Counted from the first letter of the stretch, positions 45,421-53,384 are shown. The stretch: 64,000 bases of DNA from Candidatus Sulfotelmatobacter sp. (GCA_025462865.1 JAOAPI010000177.1:57323-121322); one strand, 5' to 3'. The notes: generated by a model not told the origin, from the sequence alone. Program-made: numbers and translations.

Positions 45421-47346
45421 ATGACCGCGTCTGCCAAGACTTCTCCAAAGCACCACAAAATTCGCTCTCTTGAGGTCACAGGCGGGTTCCTGCAGGGAAT
45501 CAAGATGGACTTCAATGACGGTCTCAACTGCGTGATCGGCGGGCGCGGCACTGGGAAGACAACGGTGTTGGAAGCGCTTCGCTACAGCTTGGATCGGATG
45601 CCGAACGAAACTGTGGACCGCAAACGCTACGAGGAGCTCGAAAAGCTCCTTCAAGCTAATTTGGGAACCGGTAGCATCAAGGTTGAACTAGAAACCGCGG
45701 ACGGGGTTTTGTACTCCGTTGCTCGCGCGTTCGGCGAGACGCCGCTCGTCACAAACGCGGATGGAAAGCCAGTTGACATCCGCATCGGCCATGACATGCA
45801 TTTCGGCGTCGATATCTACAGCCAGAATCAGATTGAGGACATCGCAAACAACGACTACTTCCAGCTTCAGCTTATCGACAAGTTCATCCAGAAACCGCTC
45901 GATGAACTTGAACGTCAGATCCGCGACGCGACAAACCTCTTGGAAACGAATGGGCAGAAGATTCTCGACCGCAAGAAGGTTATTGGCGACCAAACTGAGG
46001 CAACGCGCGAACTTCCTGACATCACCGAGAAGATCCGTAACTTCGAAAATGCGGAAGGCGGCGGGCAGAGCGAAGAAATGCGGAAGGGCCACGAAGGGAA
46101 GAGTCTCCGCGATCGAGAGTCTAAACTTGTCGAGTTTCTTCGCACGTCGTACCAAGAGTCATCTCGTGCCCTCGCCGCTGCCGCTCTCGACGTAAAGCGG
46201 CGATTCGCCGATGCGATCGGACAGGACTTCTCAGCATCGTCAAATAAGGACGTCCTCGCAAAAGTGAAACAGGATGCGCAACTCGCGCTCGAGAAGATGC
46301 AATCACATATCGACGCAGCCATCGGCGCCCTCCGCGACGCGGAGGCCGGGCTCAATCCTTCACAGTCTGCGCTCGCAGAGCTGCACGCGCTTCAAGAGCA
46401 GGGATATCGAGCTCTCCTCGATAAGGACGAAAAAGAGCGAGCGAAGGGCCTCGAGCGTACTCGCCTCGAACAACGGTACAGTGACCTTAAGGCGAAAGAG
46501 AAAGTCCTTACGGATGCAAAGGCGGATCTTGAGGCGCTCTACAAGGAGCGCAATTCGTGCCGCGGGCAGCTCTCTGACCTGAGGGATCAGCGCTACCGCC
46601 TTCGGGTCGAAGTGGCGAATCGCCTCAACGAGAGGCTTAAGCCGATGATCCGCATTCAAGTGAACCAGTTCGGCAACAGGGACGAGTACAAGAACGTGCT
46701 AAACCAAGCGATGAAGGGTTCTGGCTTGCGCTACGCATCGATCGTCGAGCGCGCGGCTGAACGCCTCCCCCCGGTTGAGTTCGCGTCGGCGATTCAAAGA
46801 GAAGACCACGCGACATTGGTGCGTGAGCTGGACATCGATGCCGATCGCGCAACGCGCCTAATCATCCAGCTAAAAGACAAGCCCGAGATCTTTGGCATTG
46901 AGACCGTCGAGCTTCGTGATCGCCCGGTTCTGGAACTGAAGGACGGTGAGGACTACAAAGACTCCGCGTCTCTCTCGACAGGGCAGAAGTGCACAACGAT
47001 TCTGCCTATCCTGCTCGTCGAGAGCGAACGTCCTCTCCTGATTGATCAGCCCGAGGACAACCTTGACAACGCCTTTGTCTTTGAGACTGTCGTCAAGAGC
47101 ATCACGGGAGCCAGTCAGAACCGCCAGCTCATTTTTGTTACCCACAATCCGAACATCCCCGTCCTTGGAGATGCCGCGCGTGTCTTTGCGCTTCGCTCGA
47201 GCGGCCGGGCCGCAACCGTGGCCAATGCAGGGACCGTCGACGACGTTGCGCAGGAAATCGTCACAATCCTGGAAGGTGGATACGCCGCGTTCGAAGCGCG
47301 CCGTGAACGCTATGGACGTCCCGTCCCTAGGACGAAAGCCAAGTGA
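45421..47346 (+). CDS. SMC/RecF-like AAA ATPase
   Basis: This predicts 641 residues; GAGGAAG lies before the ATG. The Walker A motif is VIGGRGTGKTT (residues 40-48). A long helical region rich in Glu, Lys and Arg (about 150-430) gives the coiled-coil arms. The ABC signature-like SLSTGQKCT (about 517-525) and Walker B LLIDQPEDNLDN (about 536-547) follow, then the H-loop FVTHNPNIPVLGDA. This matches the ATPases of nucleoprotein-sensing defence systems, without any nuclease or PHP domain. The stop overlaps the kinase gene (GTGA), so the three genes are made together. I infer that it senses altered DNA or ends and informs the kinase. Confidence 0.8.
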   Translation: MTASAKTSPKHHKIRSLEVTGGFLQGIKMDFNDGLNCVIGGRGTGKTTVLEALRYSLDRMPNETVDRKRYEELEKLLQANLGTGSIKVELETADGVLYSVARAFGETPLVTNADGKPVDIRIGHDMHFGVDIYSQNQIEDIANNDYFQLQLIDKFIQKPLDELERQIRDATNLLETNGQKILDRKKVIGDQTEATRELPDITEKIRNFENAEGGGQSEEMRKGHEGKSLRDRESKLVEFLRTSYQESSRALAAAALDVKRRFADAIGQDFSASSNKDVLAKVKQDAQLALEKMQSHIDAAIGALRDAEAGLNPSQSALAELHALQEQGYRALLDKDEKERAKGLERTRLEQRYSDLKAKEKVLTDAKADLEALYKERNSCRGQLSDLRDQRYRLRVEVANRLNERLKPMIRIQVNQFGNRDEYKNVLNQAMKGSGLRYASIVERAAERLPPVEFASAIQREDHATLVRELDIDADRATRLIIQLKDKPEIFGIETVELRDRPVLELKDGEDYKDSASLSTGQKCTTILPILLVESERPLLIDQPEDNLDNAFVFETVVKSITGASQNRQLIFVTHNPNIPVLGDAARVFALRSSGRAATVANAGTVDDVAQEIVTILEGGYAAFEARRERYGRPVPRTKAK

Positions 47347-48509
47347 GCAGCGAGATCGACGAGTTACTGGCGGCACTCCGAGAGCCAGTCTGGGGCAAGA
47401 AGACGGAGGCGCTGCGAACGCTCACCGCGAAGCTCGCGGCTGGTGAGATCAGCGAGCATCACGAAGAGGTCATGGTTCCGTTGATCGTCGCCGCTGCAAG
47501 AGACTCAAAATGGGAAGTGCAGAAGGCCGCGGCCGTCGCGCTCTCCGAACTTCGCTATGCTGATGTCGGGTCGGTCCAGTCAACCCTGGAGGGGCTCGCA
47601 TTACATCAGCAGAACCACTACGTGAAGGAGGCGGCGGACCGAGCACTCAAGCGCATTCGCTCGAGAACGCTGCGGCAGAAAGAGTGGAAACTCACGGAGG
47701 ACGCGCGCGACCCAACGCTTCAGCACATCATGATGAGGATTCGCGAGATCGGTCTTCGCTCAATGACGCCCGCGCGCATTTACAATCTCGCGATGGAAGT
47801 CAGCGAGCAGTCCTATCGCGAAGTCGCAGCCGACACGGCACACGAGATGCGGAACATTGTCGCGCCGTTCGAAGGCTATCTTATAGATCTCCGGGAGCAA
47901 CTATCAGACGGCGGTGCTGACAGAGAAAATGAGAGAGAGCTGGTTGGTCTAGCCCTTTCTCGCTTGGAGCATATCAATCGGCTGATCGACGACCTCGGCG
48001 TTTATAGCGCGCCGACCGCCGCTGACTTCTCCCCGACGAATCTCGAGAGCATCGTCCGCGAAGCAATCGAGCTTGGCGCTGACCGTGGCGAGATGACGGT
48101 CGTTGAAGGCCTGGTCAGACAGGTAATCGACGTGTCCCATGTGATCGTGATCGATGCTCTCGCTGACCGACTCCTACGTGCGATCACAAACCTCGTTGCC
48201 AACGCGTACCAAGCAATGGAGGATGGTGGAATCCTCACGATTCGAGCGCTCGTGATGAATGGTGATCGCGTACGCCTGACGATCGAAGACACGGGAACGG
48301 GAATGACTCCGGAAGCCGTCGAACACGCTCGCTTACGATTTCGATCCACGCGACGGGCACAGGGTGGCACAGGCCTTGGACTGCCGATTGCGGTGCGCAT
48401 CATCGCCGACGACCACTGCGGTGAGCTGGAAATCGAATCCACGCCTGGAATCGGCACCAAGATCACCATCATGCTGCCTATGCGGCAAACTTCGGAGGTC
48501 GACCGGTGA
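47343..48509 (+). CDS. Cytosolic HEAT-repeat histidine kinase
   Basis: This predicts 388 residues from GTG 47343, overlapping the ATPase stop. Residues about 1-110 are HEAT/armadillo-like repeats (LLAALREPVWGKKTEALRTL, AARDSKWEVQKAAAVALSEL, YVKEAADRALKRI), likely a protein-binding sensor. The H-box is AADTAHEMRNIVAPFEGYL (H167). The HATPase domain has N box NLVANAYQAM, G1 EDTGTGM and G2 GGTGLGLPIAV. There is no membrane span, so the signal is internal, most likely the neighbouring ATPase. Four-base overlaps on both sides suggest fixed stoichiometry. The kinase core is clear; the partner is inferred. Confidence 0.85.
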   Translation: MSSEIDELLAALREPVWGKKTEALRTLTAKLAAGEISEHHEEVMVPLIVAAARDSKWEVQKAAAVALSELRYADVGSVQSTLEGLALHQQNHYVKEAADRALKRIRSRTLRQKEWKLTEDARDPTLQHIMMRIREIGLRSMTPARIYNLAMEVSEQSYREVAADTAHEMRNIVAPFEGYLIDLREQLSDGGADRENERELVGLALSRLEHINRLIDDLGVYSAPTAADFSPTNLESIVREAIELGADRGEMTVVEGLVRQVIDVSHVIVIDALADRLLRAITNLVANAYQAMEDGGILTIRALVMNGDRVRLTIEDTGTGMTPEAVEHARLRFRSTRRAQGGTGLGLPIAVRIIADDHCGELEIESTPGIGTKITIMLPMRQTSEVDR

Positions 48510-49351
48510 CCGAAAAACCACATATTCTTATCGTCGAAGATGAAGTGGCGATCCAAGAGCTTCTGAAAGGACGGCTCAAGAAGCTGTACGAGATCTCATG
48601 TGCCACTTATCAGGATGAGGCATTTGCAGCGCTCGAGAAATCGACCTTTGATCTCGTTCTCCTCGACTTGAAACTACCCCGCAACCGGTCGGACATGAAT
48701 CCAAGCCCGGACGTCGGCGTCGATATTTTACGGCAAATTCGCGAGCGTAAAATCAATCGTCGCGGTACGACCGATCCGCTGCCAGTCGTCGTGATGACGG
48801 CCTTCGGAAAAGACAAGCTCTTGTCCGCCGACTTTCTACAACATCGTGGCGCGTGCGACTATGTGCAGAAGCCGTTCGGTGACAGTAAGGCGCTCAAGAG
48901 GAAGATTGAGGTTGCTCTCTGCAACGAGGGGAGCTTCAGTGCCCCGCTTCAAACAACCGTCAAGGTCGTCCAGCTCAAATTCAACACGACGGAGCAATTC
49001 GTACTTATTGAGGGCTTCAAGTACACGGGTGCTACGTACAAGCTTCTGCGCGCCCTACACGATGTCTTTCTCCGCGATTACCAAGCACTAAAGCCGCACG
49101 ATTCGTACCAGAAGCTGCGTGCGGCCCAACTCGCTGGGATTCTGCAGATTGAAGAGGAAGCAGTTCGGCGCAGGGTAAGTACATTCCGCCAGCAGATCTC
49201 GAAGGACTTTCGGGAAGGCTTGAGGCGCATCCTCGATGAAAATGACGTGGTGGAGAACCACCGAGACTGGAACGGGTATCGACTGAATCCGCTCGTGGTG
49301 AAACTGGTCGCCTGGGAGCAAGAGATGGTTGCGACGCCCAAGCCTAGGTAG
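48506..49351 (+). CDS. Response regulator with winged-helix-like output domain
   Basis: This predicts 281 residues from GTG 48506 with GGAGG seven bases upstream, overlapping the kinase stop. The receiver domain (about 1-135) has ED (11-12), phospho-acceptor D54 (VLLDLKLP) and K122 (DYVQKPF). A stretch of about 35 residues follows, then helical YKLLRALHDVFLRDYQAL, AQLAGILQIEEEAVRRRVST and the closing VENHRDWNGYRLNP. This end recalls the wing of OmpR-type regulators. A decayed copy of this tail lies at 50465-50632. Both tails are directly followed by repeat-bearing promoters, its likely targets. Confidence 0.85.
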   Translation: MTEKPHILIVEDEVAIQELLKGRLKKLYEISCATYQDEAFAALEKSTFDLVLLDLKLPRNRSDMNPSPDVGVDILRQIRERKINRRGTTDPLPVVVMTAFGKDKLLSADFLQHRGACDYVQKPFGDSKALKRKIEVALCNEGSFSAPLQTTVKVVQLKFNTTEQFVLIEGFKYTGATYKLLRALHDVFLRDYQALKPHDSYQKLRAAQLAGILQIEEEAVRRRVSTFRQQISKDFREGLRRILDENDVVENHRDWNGYRLNPLVVKLVAWEQEMVATPKPR

Positions 49352-49355
49352 CTGC

Positions 49356-49483
49356 TCACATCTTTTCGTCCGGAAGTCACATCTTTGCGCTTGCACGGCG
49401 ATCTGGGCCGCTGGCTTGCGTGTCCCTGCTCACATCTTTCGTAGACCTCGTCCAGATCTTTCCTCGCAAAGGTTCGGCACAAT
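49356..49483 (+). promoter_or_regulatory. Four-repeat promoter array 1, before the SAVED pseudogene
   Basis: CACATCTTT-type direct repeats start at 49357, 49378, 49431 and 49453 (the last is CAGATCTTT). The spacings are 21, 53 and 22 bases. A candidate -10 box, CACAAT, lies at 49478-49483, 25 bases after the start of the last repeat. Array 2 (50669-50794) has the same repeats, the same 25-base final distance and nearly equal spacings. Pairs 21-22 bases apart fit a winged-helix regulator bound on one DNA face. The likely binder is the response regulator encoded immediately upstream. Confidence 0.7.
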
Positions 49484-49548
49484 CATTCCCATCAGCTGAG
49501 CTGCGAATGTCGTAGCTCGAAGCGATTGGGAGACTCTCAGAGCCAGCC

Positions 49549-50302
49549 ATGACTGACAGCATCATCTCGACCCACAGCTTGCCTCATGACGACTACGCCG
49601 ACGCGTGGCGGAGTGTCAAGTTCACCTCGATTGGGTCGACCTCTTTGCCGGTGATGAACCGCGCGCGCGTCGACAGCTTCGAGATCCTGAGAACTGGAAC
49701 CAGCGACTGCGCCCTGACCTTGTTGCCGCAGCGAAAGCGCTCAAGGCGACGGGGAACAACCGCGTCATGGTCCGTGGGTACATGCGACTAGCGTCCTGGT
49801 TCATGTGTGGGGTAGAACTTCCTGACATCCGTCAGCACCAGGTCGCATGCAACCAGAAGGATCAAAATCTGGTCGAGTGAAGTTGCGCCAGCAGCGTTCA
49901 AGGTGGCTGACATGGTTGTAGATCTTGCACAGGGACCAGATCTCGCAGTAGGACTCAGCGTCACCAATGGAATCACCGCTGACGTTGTTTTCGTATTGCA
50001 AGCAGGTGAGCCTGCCTGTCGCGCGATACGTCGATCTGTCGCCACTGGCAGGAGTCGGGGCTCTCTCGATTTCGGACGCGGCTGCGGCTGTCGGCTGGGC
50101 GCTCGCCACGCGTGAGAGAATTCGATCTGCTGTTCGTGATTCGGGTGCGCGAAGGGTTCACCTCTTCATGTCTGTGCCAGCCGACGGTGCCCTTCTACTC
50201 GGTCACATCTGGAACCGAGTCGGAAGGACCGTCGTCTACGAGGACCTCAGCCCTGGGTATGTCTCCACATTTCGAGTTCCCTGGACGACAGACAGCGGCT
50301 AG
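49549..50302 (+). pseudogene. SAVED-domain protein gene, broken by three frameshifts
   Basis: Reading starts at ATG 49549 (MTDSIISTHSLPHDDYADA). It moves to a second frame near 49610 (VHLDWVDLFAGDEPRARRQL, then NRVMVRGYMRLASWFMCGVE). It returns near 49870 (WSSEVAPAAFKVADMVVDLA, DLAVGLSVTNGITADVVF) and shifts again near 49985 (YVDLSPLAGVGALSISDAAA, VHLFMSVPADGALLLGHIWN, VVYEDLSPGY). The composite of about 250 residues covers a whole SAVED domain, a sensor of cyclic oligonucleotides in CBASS and related defence systems. No nuclease partner is attached. Frameshifts at three points make it inactive unless the sequence has errors. Confidence 0.7.
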
Positions 50303-50464
50303 GCGCGCTGGGAAATAGCTATTAAAAGACGGTCATTTTCGAGATCGAATCCAAGAATGCCGCCGGCGATTCACGCGTCGTTGATTATTGAGGATCGTCC
50401 AGCTTGCCGACTCCTTGCGGAGCCACAATACCTGCACTCAATGATCGGCTGAACTACTTCCCCG
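50303..50464. other. Gap between SAVED pseudogene and regulator remnant
   Basis: This gap contains no gene. The last part (from about 50400) may be more of the decayed response-regulator gene, but similarity becomes unclear. Confidence 0.35.
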
Positions 50465-50632
50465 CGACAGGAAGCTTCGAACGGCCGAACTTGCCGCGAT
50501 CTTGCAAATCAACGAGGAACAGTCCGCGCAGAGCGTGTATCTGCCGTGAGCAAGCCGCGAGGACTTTCGAAAAACGAGGACAAGTACCACCTCAATCCAC
50601 TGGTAGTGAAGCTTGGTTGCCTGGAGCCAGGA
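50465..50632 (+). pseudogene. Decayed tail of a second response-regulator gene
   Basis: aggaagcttcgaacggccgaacttgccgcg translates as RKLRTAELAA and continues ILQINEEQSAQSV. This matches QKLRAAQLAGILQIEEEAV of the 48506-49351 product. After a frameshift come REQAARTFEK (cf. RQQISKDFRE) and, after a deletion, KYHLNPLVVKL (cf. GYRLNPLVVKL). Only this C-terminal part remains. It is followed by array 2 just as the intact gene is followed by array 1, so a second ATPase-kinase-regulator cassette probably once stood here. Confidence 0.7.
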
Positions 50633-50667
50633 GATCCCAGGGGCGCTGCCTGCTCCCACACAAGTGC

Positions 50668-50794
50668 TCACGTCTTTTCGATAAGAAGTCACATCTTCCT
50701 GTTCTTTCGCGTTGAAGGCCCTGATTTTGCGGTGTTCCGCTCACATCTTTGCTTGGCTCAGTCCACATCCCTTTAGACACACAGCTGGCACAAT
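50668..50794 (+). promoter_or_regulatory. Four-repeat promoter array 2, before the poly-ubiquitin-like operon
   Basis: Repeats start at 50669 (CACGTCTTT), 50690 (CACATCTTC), 50742 (CACATCTTT) and 50764 (CACATCCCT), with spacings of 21, 52 and 22 bases. CACAAT lies at 50789-50794, again 25 bases after the last repeat start. Transcription would start near 50800 and leave a leader of about 100 bases before GTG 50906. The layout equals array 1, so both promoters should answer to the same regulator. Confidence 0.7.
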
Positions 50795-50905
50795 GGTTCA
50801 CATGCGACGAATGTCGCGACAGGTGGAGTGGCTTCACCATCGTTGGCTTGACCAAGAACAGAGTGAAAGAGGCTAGTTGACCAAGGTGTAAGAAAGGAGT
50901 TTCAA

Positions 50906-51403
50906 GTGGATAATCCCGATTTTACAACACCCGGCGCCGAGGCCCGGACCCCGGCGCACGGCGGGCCGCACACGACCACCTACCACGTGCACATCGACGG
51001 CCACGAGGTCGCCGTCCACGAGCAGCACCCGACCGGCGAGGCGCTGCTGGCGCTCATCGACAGGAAGCCCTGCTCTTTCGAGCTGATCGCTGAGTTCAAG
51101 CACCGCGAGAACGACGTCATCGAGCCGCACGAGACGGTCGACCTCGCGGACCACAATCTGAAGCGCTTCATCACTGCGCACAAGGAAATCGTCACCATCA
51201 CGATCGAGGGCAGCCCGTACACCATCGAGCGCGGCAAGCGGACGGTCGCGGAGATTCTCGACAAGGTGGGGAAGACACCGGACACCTACGCGCTGCTCGA
51301 GGAGAAGGACGGCCCGCCGCTGCCGCTCCCGGCGAACCAGCCGGTCGACATCCAGGGCTGCGAGGTCTTCCACTTCCAGGTGCAGTCGGGCGGCTCGTCG
51401 TAA
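50906..51403 (+). CDS. Poly-ubiquitin-like protein with two Ubl domains
   Basis: This predicts 165 residues from GTG 50906; AAAGGAG lies six bases upstream. A flexible Pro/Gly/Thr-rich N-terminus (1-22) leads into two beta-grasp units, about 23-95 (TYHVHIDGHEVAVHEQHPTG) and about 96-160 (VTITIEGSPYTIERGKRTVA). This is the multi-ubiquitin architecture. The C-terminus QSGGSS carries Gly-Gly two residues from the end, so removal of Ser-Ser by the JAB peptidase would expose a conjugation-competent tail. It is the first gene of an operon with E2, JAB and E1 genes. The target of conjugation is unknown; comparable bacterial operons act in phage defence. Confidence 0.8.
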   Translation: MDNPDFTTPGAEARTPAHGGPHTTTYHVHIDGHEVAVHEQHPTGEALLALIDRKPCSFELIAEFKHRENDVIEPHETVDLADHNLKRFITAHKEIVTITIEGSPYTIERGKRTVAEILDKVGKTPDTYALLEEKDGPPLPLPANQPVDIQGCEVFHFQVQSGGSS

Positions 51404-51413
51404 GGGGTCTGCC

Positions 51414-51764
51414 ATGGACTATCCCCGCGCGCAAACCGATGAACTCAAACCGTACTGCTCGAAGCTGAGCATGTTCACGGAAGGCGGCGTCCCCTTCTTC
51501 AGTTTGGAGGGACTCCGTCTTCCGGCGGGCTGCGAGCCGCAGGTCTGCGACGCGCTGCTCTGCCCGGTCACTCGCGACAACTACCCGTCGCGACTGTACC
51601 TCTCGGTCAAGGTGAAGTCGCTCTACGACCGGAACTGGAACTGCGAGAACGCGCGGATCAGTGAGAAGAACTGGTTTGCCTTCTCCTGGAAGGTTGAGGG
51701 CGCCAACCTCACCCTCGCGCAGATGCTGATGGCGCATCTCCTGGGGTTCACGAAGGAAAAATGA
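51414..51764 (+). CDS. E2-like conjugating enzyme (prokaryotic E2 family E type)
   Basis: This predicts 116 residues; AAGGGG lies upstream, ten bases after the Ubl stop. The pattern LRLPAGCEPQVCDALLCPVT then RDNYPSRLYLSVKV and NWFAFSWKVEGANLTLAQML is that of the short prokaryotic E2 family found next to multi-ubiquitin genes. The Cys of DALLCP is the best candidate for thioester formation; two other Cys residues lie nearby. It overlaps the JAB gene by ATGA. The family is assigned by pattern memory and context. Confidence 0.7.
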   Translation: MDYPRAQTDELKPYCSKLSMFTEGGVPFFSLEGLRLPAGCEPQVCDALLCPVTRDNYPSRLYLSVKVKSLYDRNWNCENARISEKNWFAFSWKVEGANLTLAQMLMAHLLGFTKEK

Positions 51765-52285
51765 CAGTCGCGATCAAGATGACCGGCAGGCTGTACGACG
51801 AGATCCGGCGGGACCTCGAGCGGCCGCACCCCTTCGCCCATGAGCGCGTGGGCTTCGTCTTCGGCCGCATCGGCACTCGCGACGCTGGCGGAAAGCTGGT
51901 GCTGCTCACCCGGTATCACGCGATCCCCGACGCGCAGTACATCGACGATCCGACAGTCAGCGCGCGCATCGGCCCCGAGGCGATGACCTGGGCGATGCAG
52001 GCGGTCTATCACGGCCGCGCCGCGCGCGAGGGCATCTTTCATATTCACATGCACGGCTATGCCGGCGAGACCCGCATGAGCAAGACCGACCGCCGCGAAA
52101 TCCCGCCGATGATGCCGGGCTTTCAATCCGTGGGGCGCGACGCGGCGCACGGGATCATCATCCTCAGCCTTGATCACGGCTCGGGATGGGTCTGCCTGCC
52201 CGGCAATGCGACGCTGGTGCCGTGCGGCAACATCGCCGTGATCGGCATGGAAGTGAAGGTATTCGAGAGAGGCAGGACGTCATGA
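51761..52285 (+). CDS. JAB/MPN-domain metalloisopeptidase
   Basis: This predicts 174 residues. The JAMM elements are visible: Glu in HERVGFVFGR (about residue 28) and the zinc ligands in IHMHGYAGETRMSKTD (HxH...SxxD). The spacing between HxH and Asp is one residue longer than the classic motif. Such enzymes process or remove ubiquitin-like tags, here probably the poly-Ubl with its GGSS end. It overlaps both neighbours by four bases. GAAGGA lies before the ATG. Confidence 0.75.
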   Translation: MTVAIKMTGRLYDEIRRDLERPHPFAHERVGFVFGRIGTRDAGGKLVLLTRYHAIPDAQYIDDPTVSARIGPEAMTWAMQAVYHGRAAREGIFHIHMHGYAGETRMSKTDRREIPPMMPGFQSVGRDAAHGIIILSLDHGSGWVCLPGNATLVPCGNIAVIGMEVKVFERGRTS

Positions 52286-53085
52286 CAGCCGAACGGTTCT
52301 CCCGCCAGTCGTTCCTCGGCGCCGATGCGGAGGCGCGGATTGCGCGCGTGACCGTCGGTGTGCCAGGCCTGGGCGGCGGCGGCTCGCACATCATCCAGCA
52401 GCTGGCCCACATCGGCTTTCAGCGCTACGTGCTATACGACGATGACGTCGTCGAGGAGTCGAATCTCAACCGTCTGGTGGGCGCTGAGGCGCGGGACGCG
52501 CTCGCCGAGACACCGAAGCTGCACATCGCCAAGATGAGGATTTTGAGCCTGCAGCCCCACGCCATCATCAGGGGCTATGCCTGCAAGTGGCAAGAGAAAC
52601 CCGAGCCGCTGCGCGAATGCCAGATCGTAATGGGCGCCGTCGATGGCTACCGCGGGCGCCGCGAACTCGAAATCGCCTGCCGCCGGTACCTGATGCACTA
52701 CATCGATATCGGCATGGACGTACATGGCGATGAGCGCCCGGTGATCGGCGGCCAGATTATCCTCTCGTCGCCGTGCGGCCCGTGTATGACGTGCATGGGA
52801 TTCCTCACCGCGGAGAAGCTGGCGGCGGAGGCCGCGCGGTACGGCAACGCCGGCGGACGACCGCAGGTCGTCTGGCCCAACGGCGCGCTTGCGTCCACGG
52901 CCGTCGGCTTGGCCGTCGATCTCGTCACCGGCTGGACACGGAAGAATCGGTCGTATGCGTACCTCGCGTACGACGGCAACGAAGGAACGCTCACGCCGAG
53001 CAAAACTCTGATCGGGATCGAAAAGTACGTCTGCAAGCACTTCGGGGATACGGATCTCGGTGACCCCGTGTCGATCCCGCTGTAA
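52282..53085 (+). CDS. ThiF/E1-like adenylating enzyme
   Basis: This predicts 267 residues. ATG 52282 is used because it overlaps the JAB stop (ATGA) and has GAGAGAGG upstream. The nucleotide-binding loop is VGVPGLGGGGSHIIQQLAHI (about 21-40), followed by YDDDVVEESNLNR, both diagnostic of E1/ThiF/MoeB proteins. CGPCMTC gives two close CxxC-type pairs for structural zinc or a catalytic Cys. The enzyme should adenylate the C-terminal Gly of the poly-Ubl and hand it to the E2. GC-rich codon use here exceeds that of the surrounding chromosome. Confidence 0.85.
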   Translation: MTAERFSRQSFLGADAEARIARVTVGVPGLGGGGSHIIQQLAHIGFQRYVLYDDDVVEESNLNRLVGAEARDALAETPKLHIAKMRILSLQPHAIIRGYACKWQEKPEPLRECQIVMGAVDGYRGRRELEIACRRYLMHYIDIGMDVHGDERPVIGGQIILSSPCGPCMTCMGFLTAEKLAAEAARYGNAGGRPQVVWPNGALASTAVGLAVDLVTGWTRKNRSYAYLAYDGNEGTLTPSKTLIGIEKYVCKHFGDTDLGDPVSIPL

Positions 53086-53096
53086 GCAAATGCCTG

Positions 53097-53240
53097 CAGC
53101 GTGTGGCAGTGGCGTCCCAGGGTTCACCGTAAACACAGTCGGCGATGCCGTTCGCGCGGTTCGTCGCATTGAGATGATCGAGCGCGCAACATGTCGTCGA
53201 GTGTTCGAGGAGCGATTCGACGCGCAGTGCATGGCTAGCA
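53097..53240 (+). pseudogene. Glycosyltransferase C-terminal fragment
   Basis: Directly after the E1 gene one frame encodes GFTVNTVGDAVRAVRRIEMI then CRRVFEERFDAQCMA. This matches the last 40 residues of GT-B (family 4) glycosyltransferases (GFIVxxxEEAVxAVRR...CRRxFEERFxxxxMA). Nothing of the catalytic part is present. It seems to be debris at the right edge of the GC-rich block. Confidence 0.5.
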
Positions 53241-53356
53241 CTATGTGCTGTGGGCTTCTTTGCCCAGCTGTCTGTGAAAGTGCAAACAGAGATTCTGCTA
53301 TGACTGCCAGCCGCGCTGAAACGGACGGTCGGCACGAAAAGGAAGCATTGCAAATG

Positions 53357-53373
53357 AATAATAATAATAATAA
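53357..53373 (+). repeat. AAT trinucleotide tract next to a ribosome-binding site
   Basis: Five AAT units plus AA lie just before and partly within AAGGAG (53372-53377) of the gene at 53385. Slippage would change the distance to upstream signals, but not the spacing between ribosome-binding site and start. Confidence 0.6.
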
Positions 53374-53384
53374 GGAGATGAATT

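Noticed and set aside
50784..50802. Sigma-54-like sequence TGGCACAATGGTTCA before the ubiquitin-like operon
   Set aside because: The -24 GG fits but the -12 TTGC element is absent in both promoter copies, and the linked response regulator has no AAA+ activator domain. A sigma-70-type -10 next to regulator repeats fits better.
50873..51415. Minus-strand open frame of 180 codons opposite the poly-Ubl gene
   Set aside because: The GC-rich opposite strand is open by composition. The translated sequence is Arg/Leu/Asp-rich and shows no domain, while the plus strand encodes clear Ubl domains with a good ribosome-binding site.
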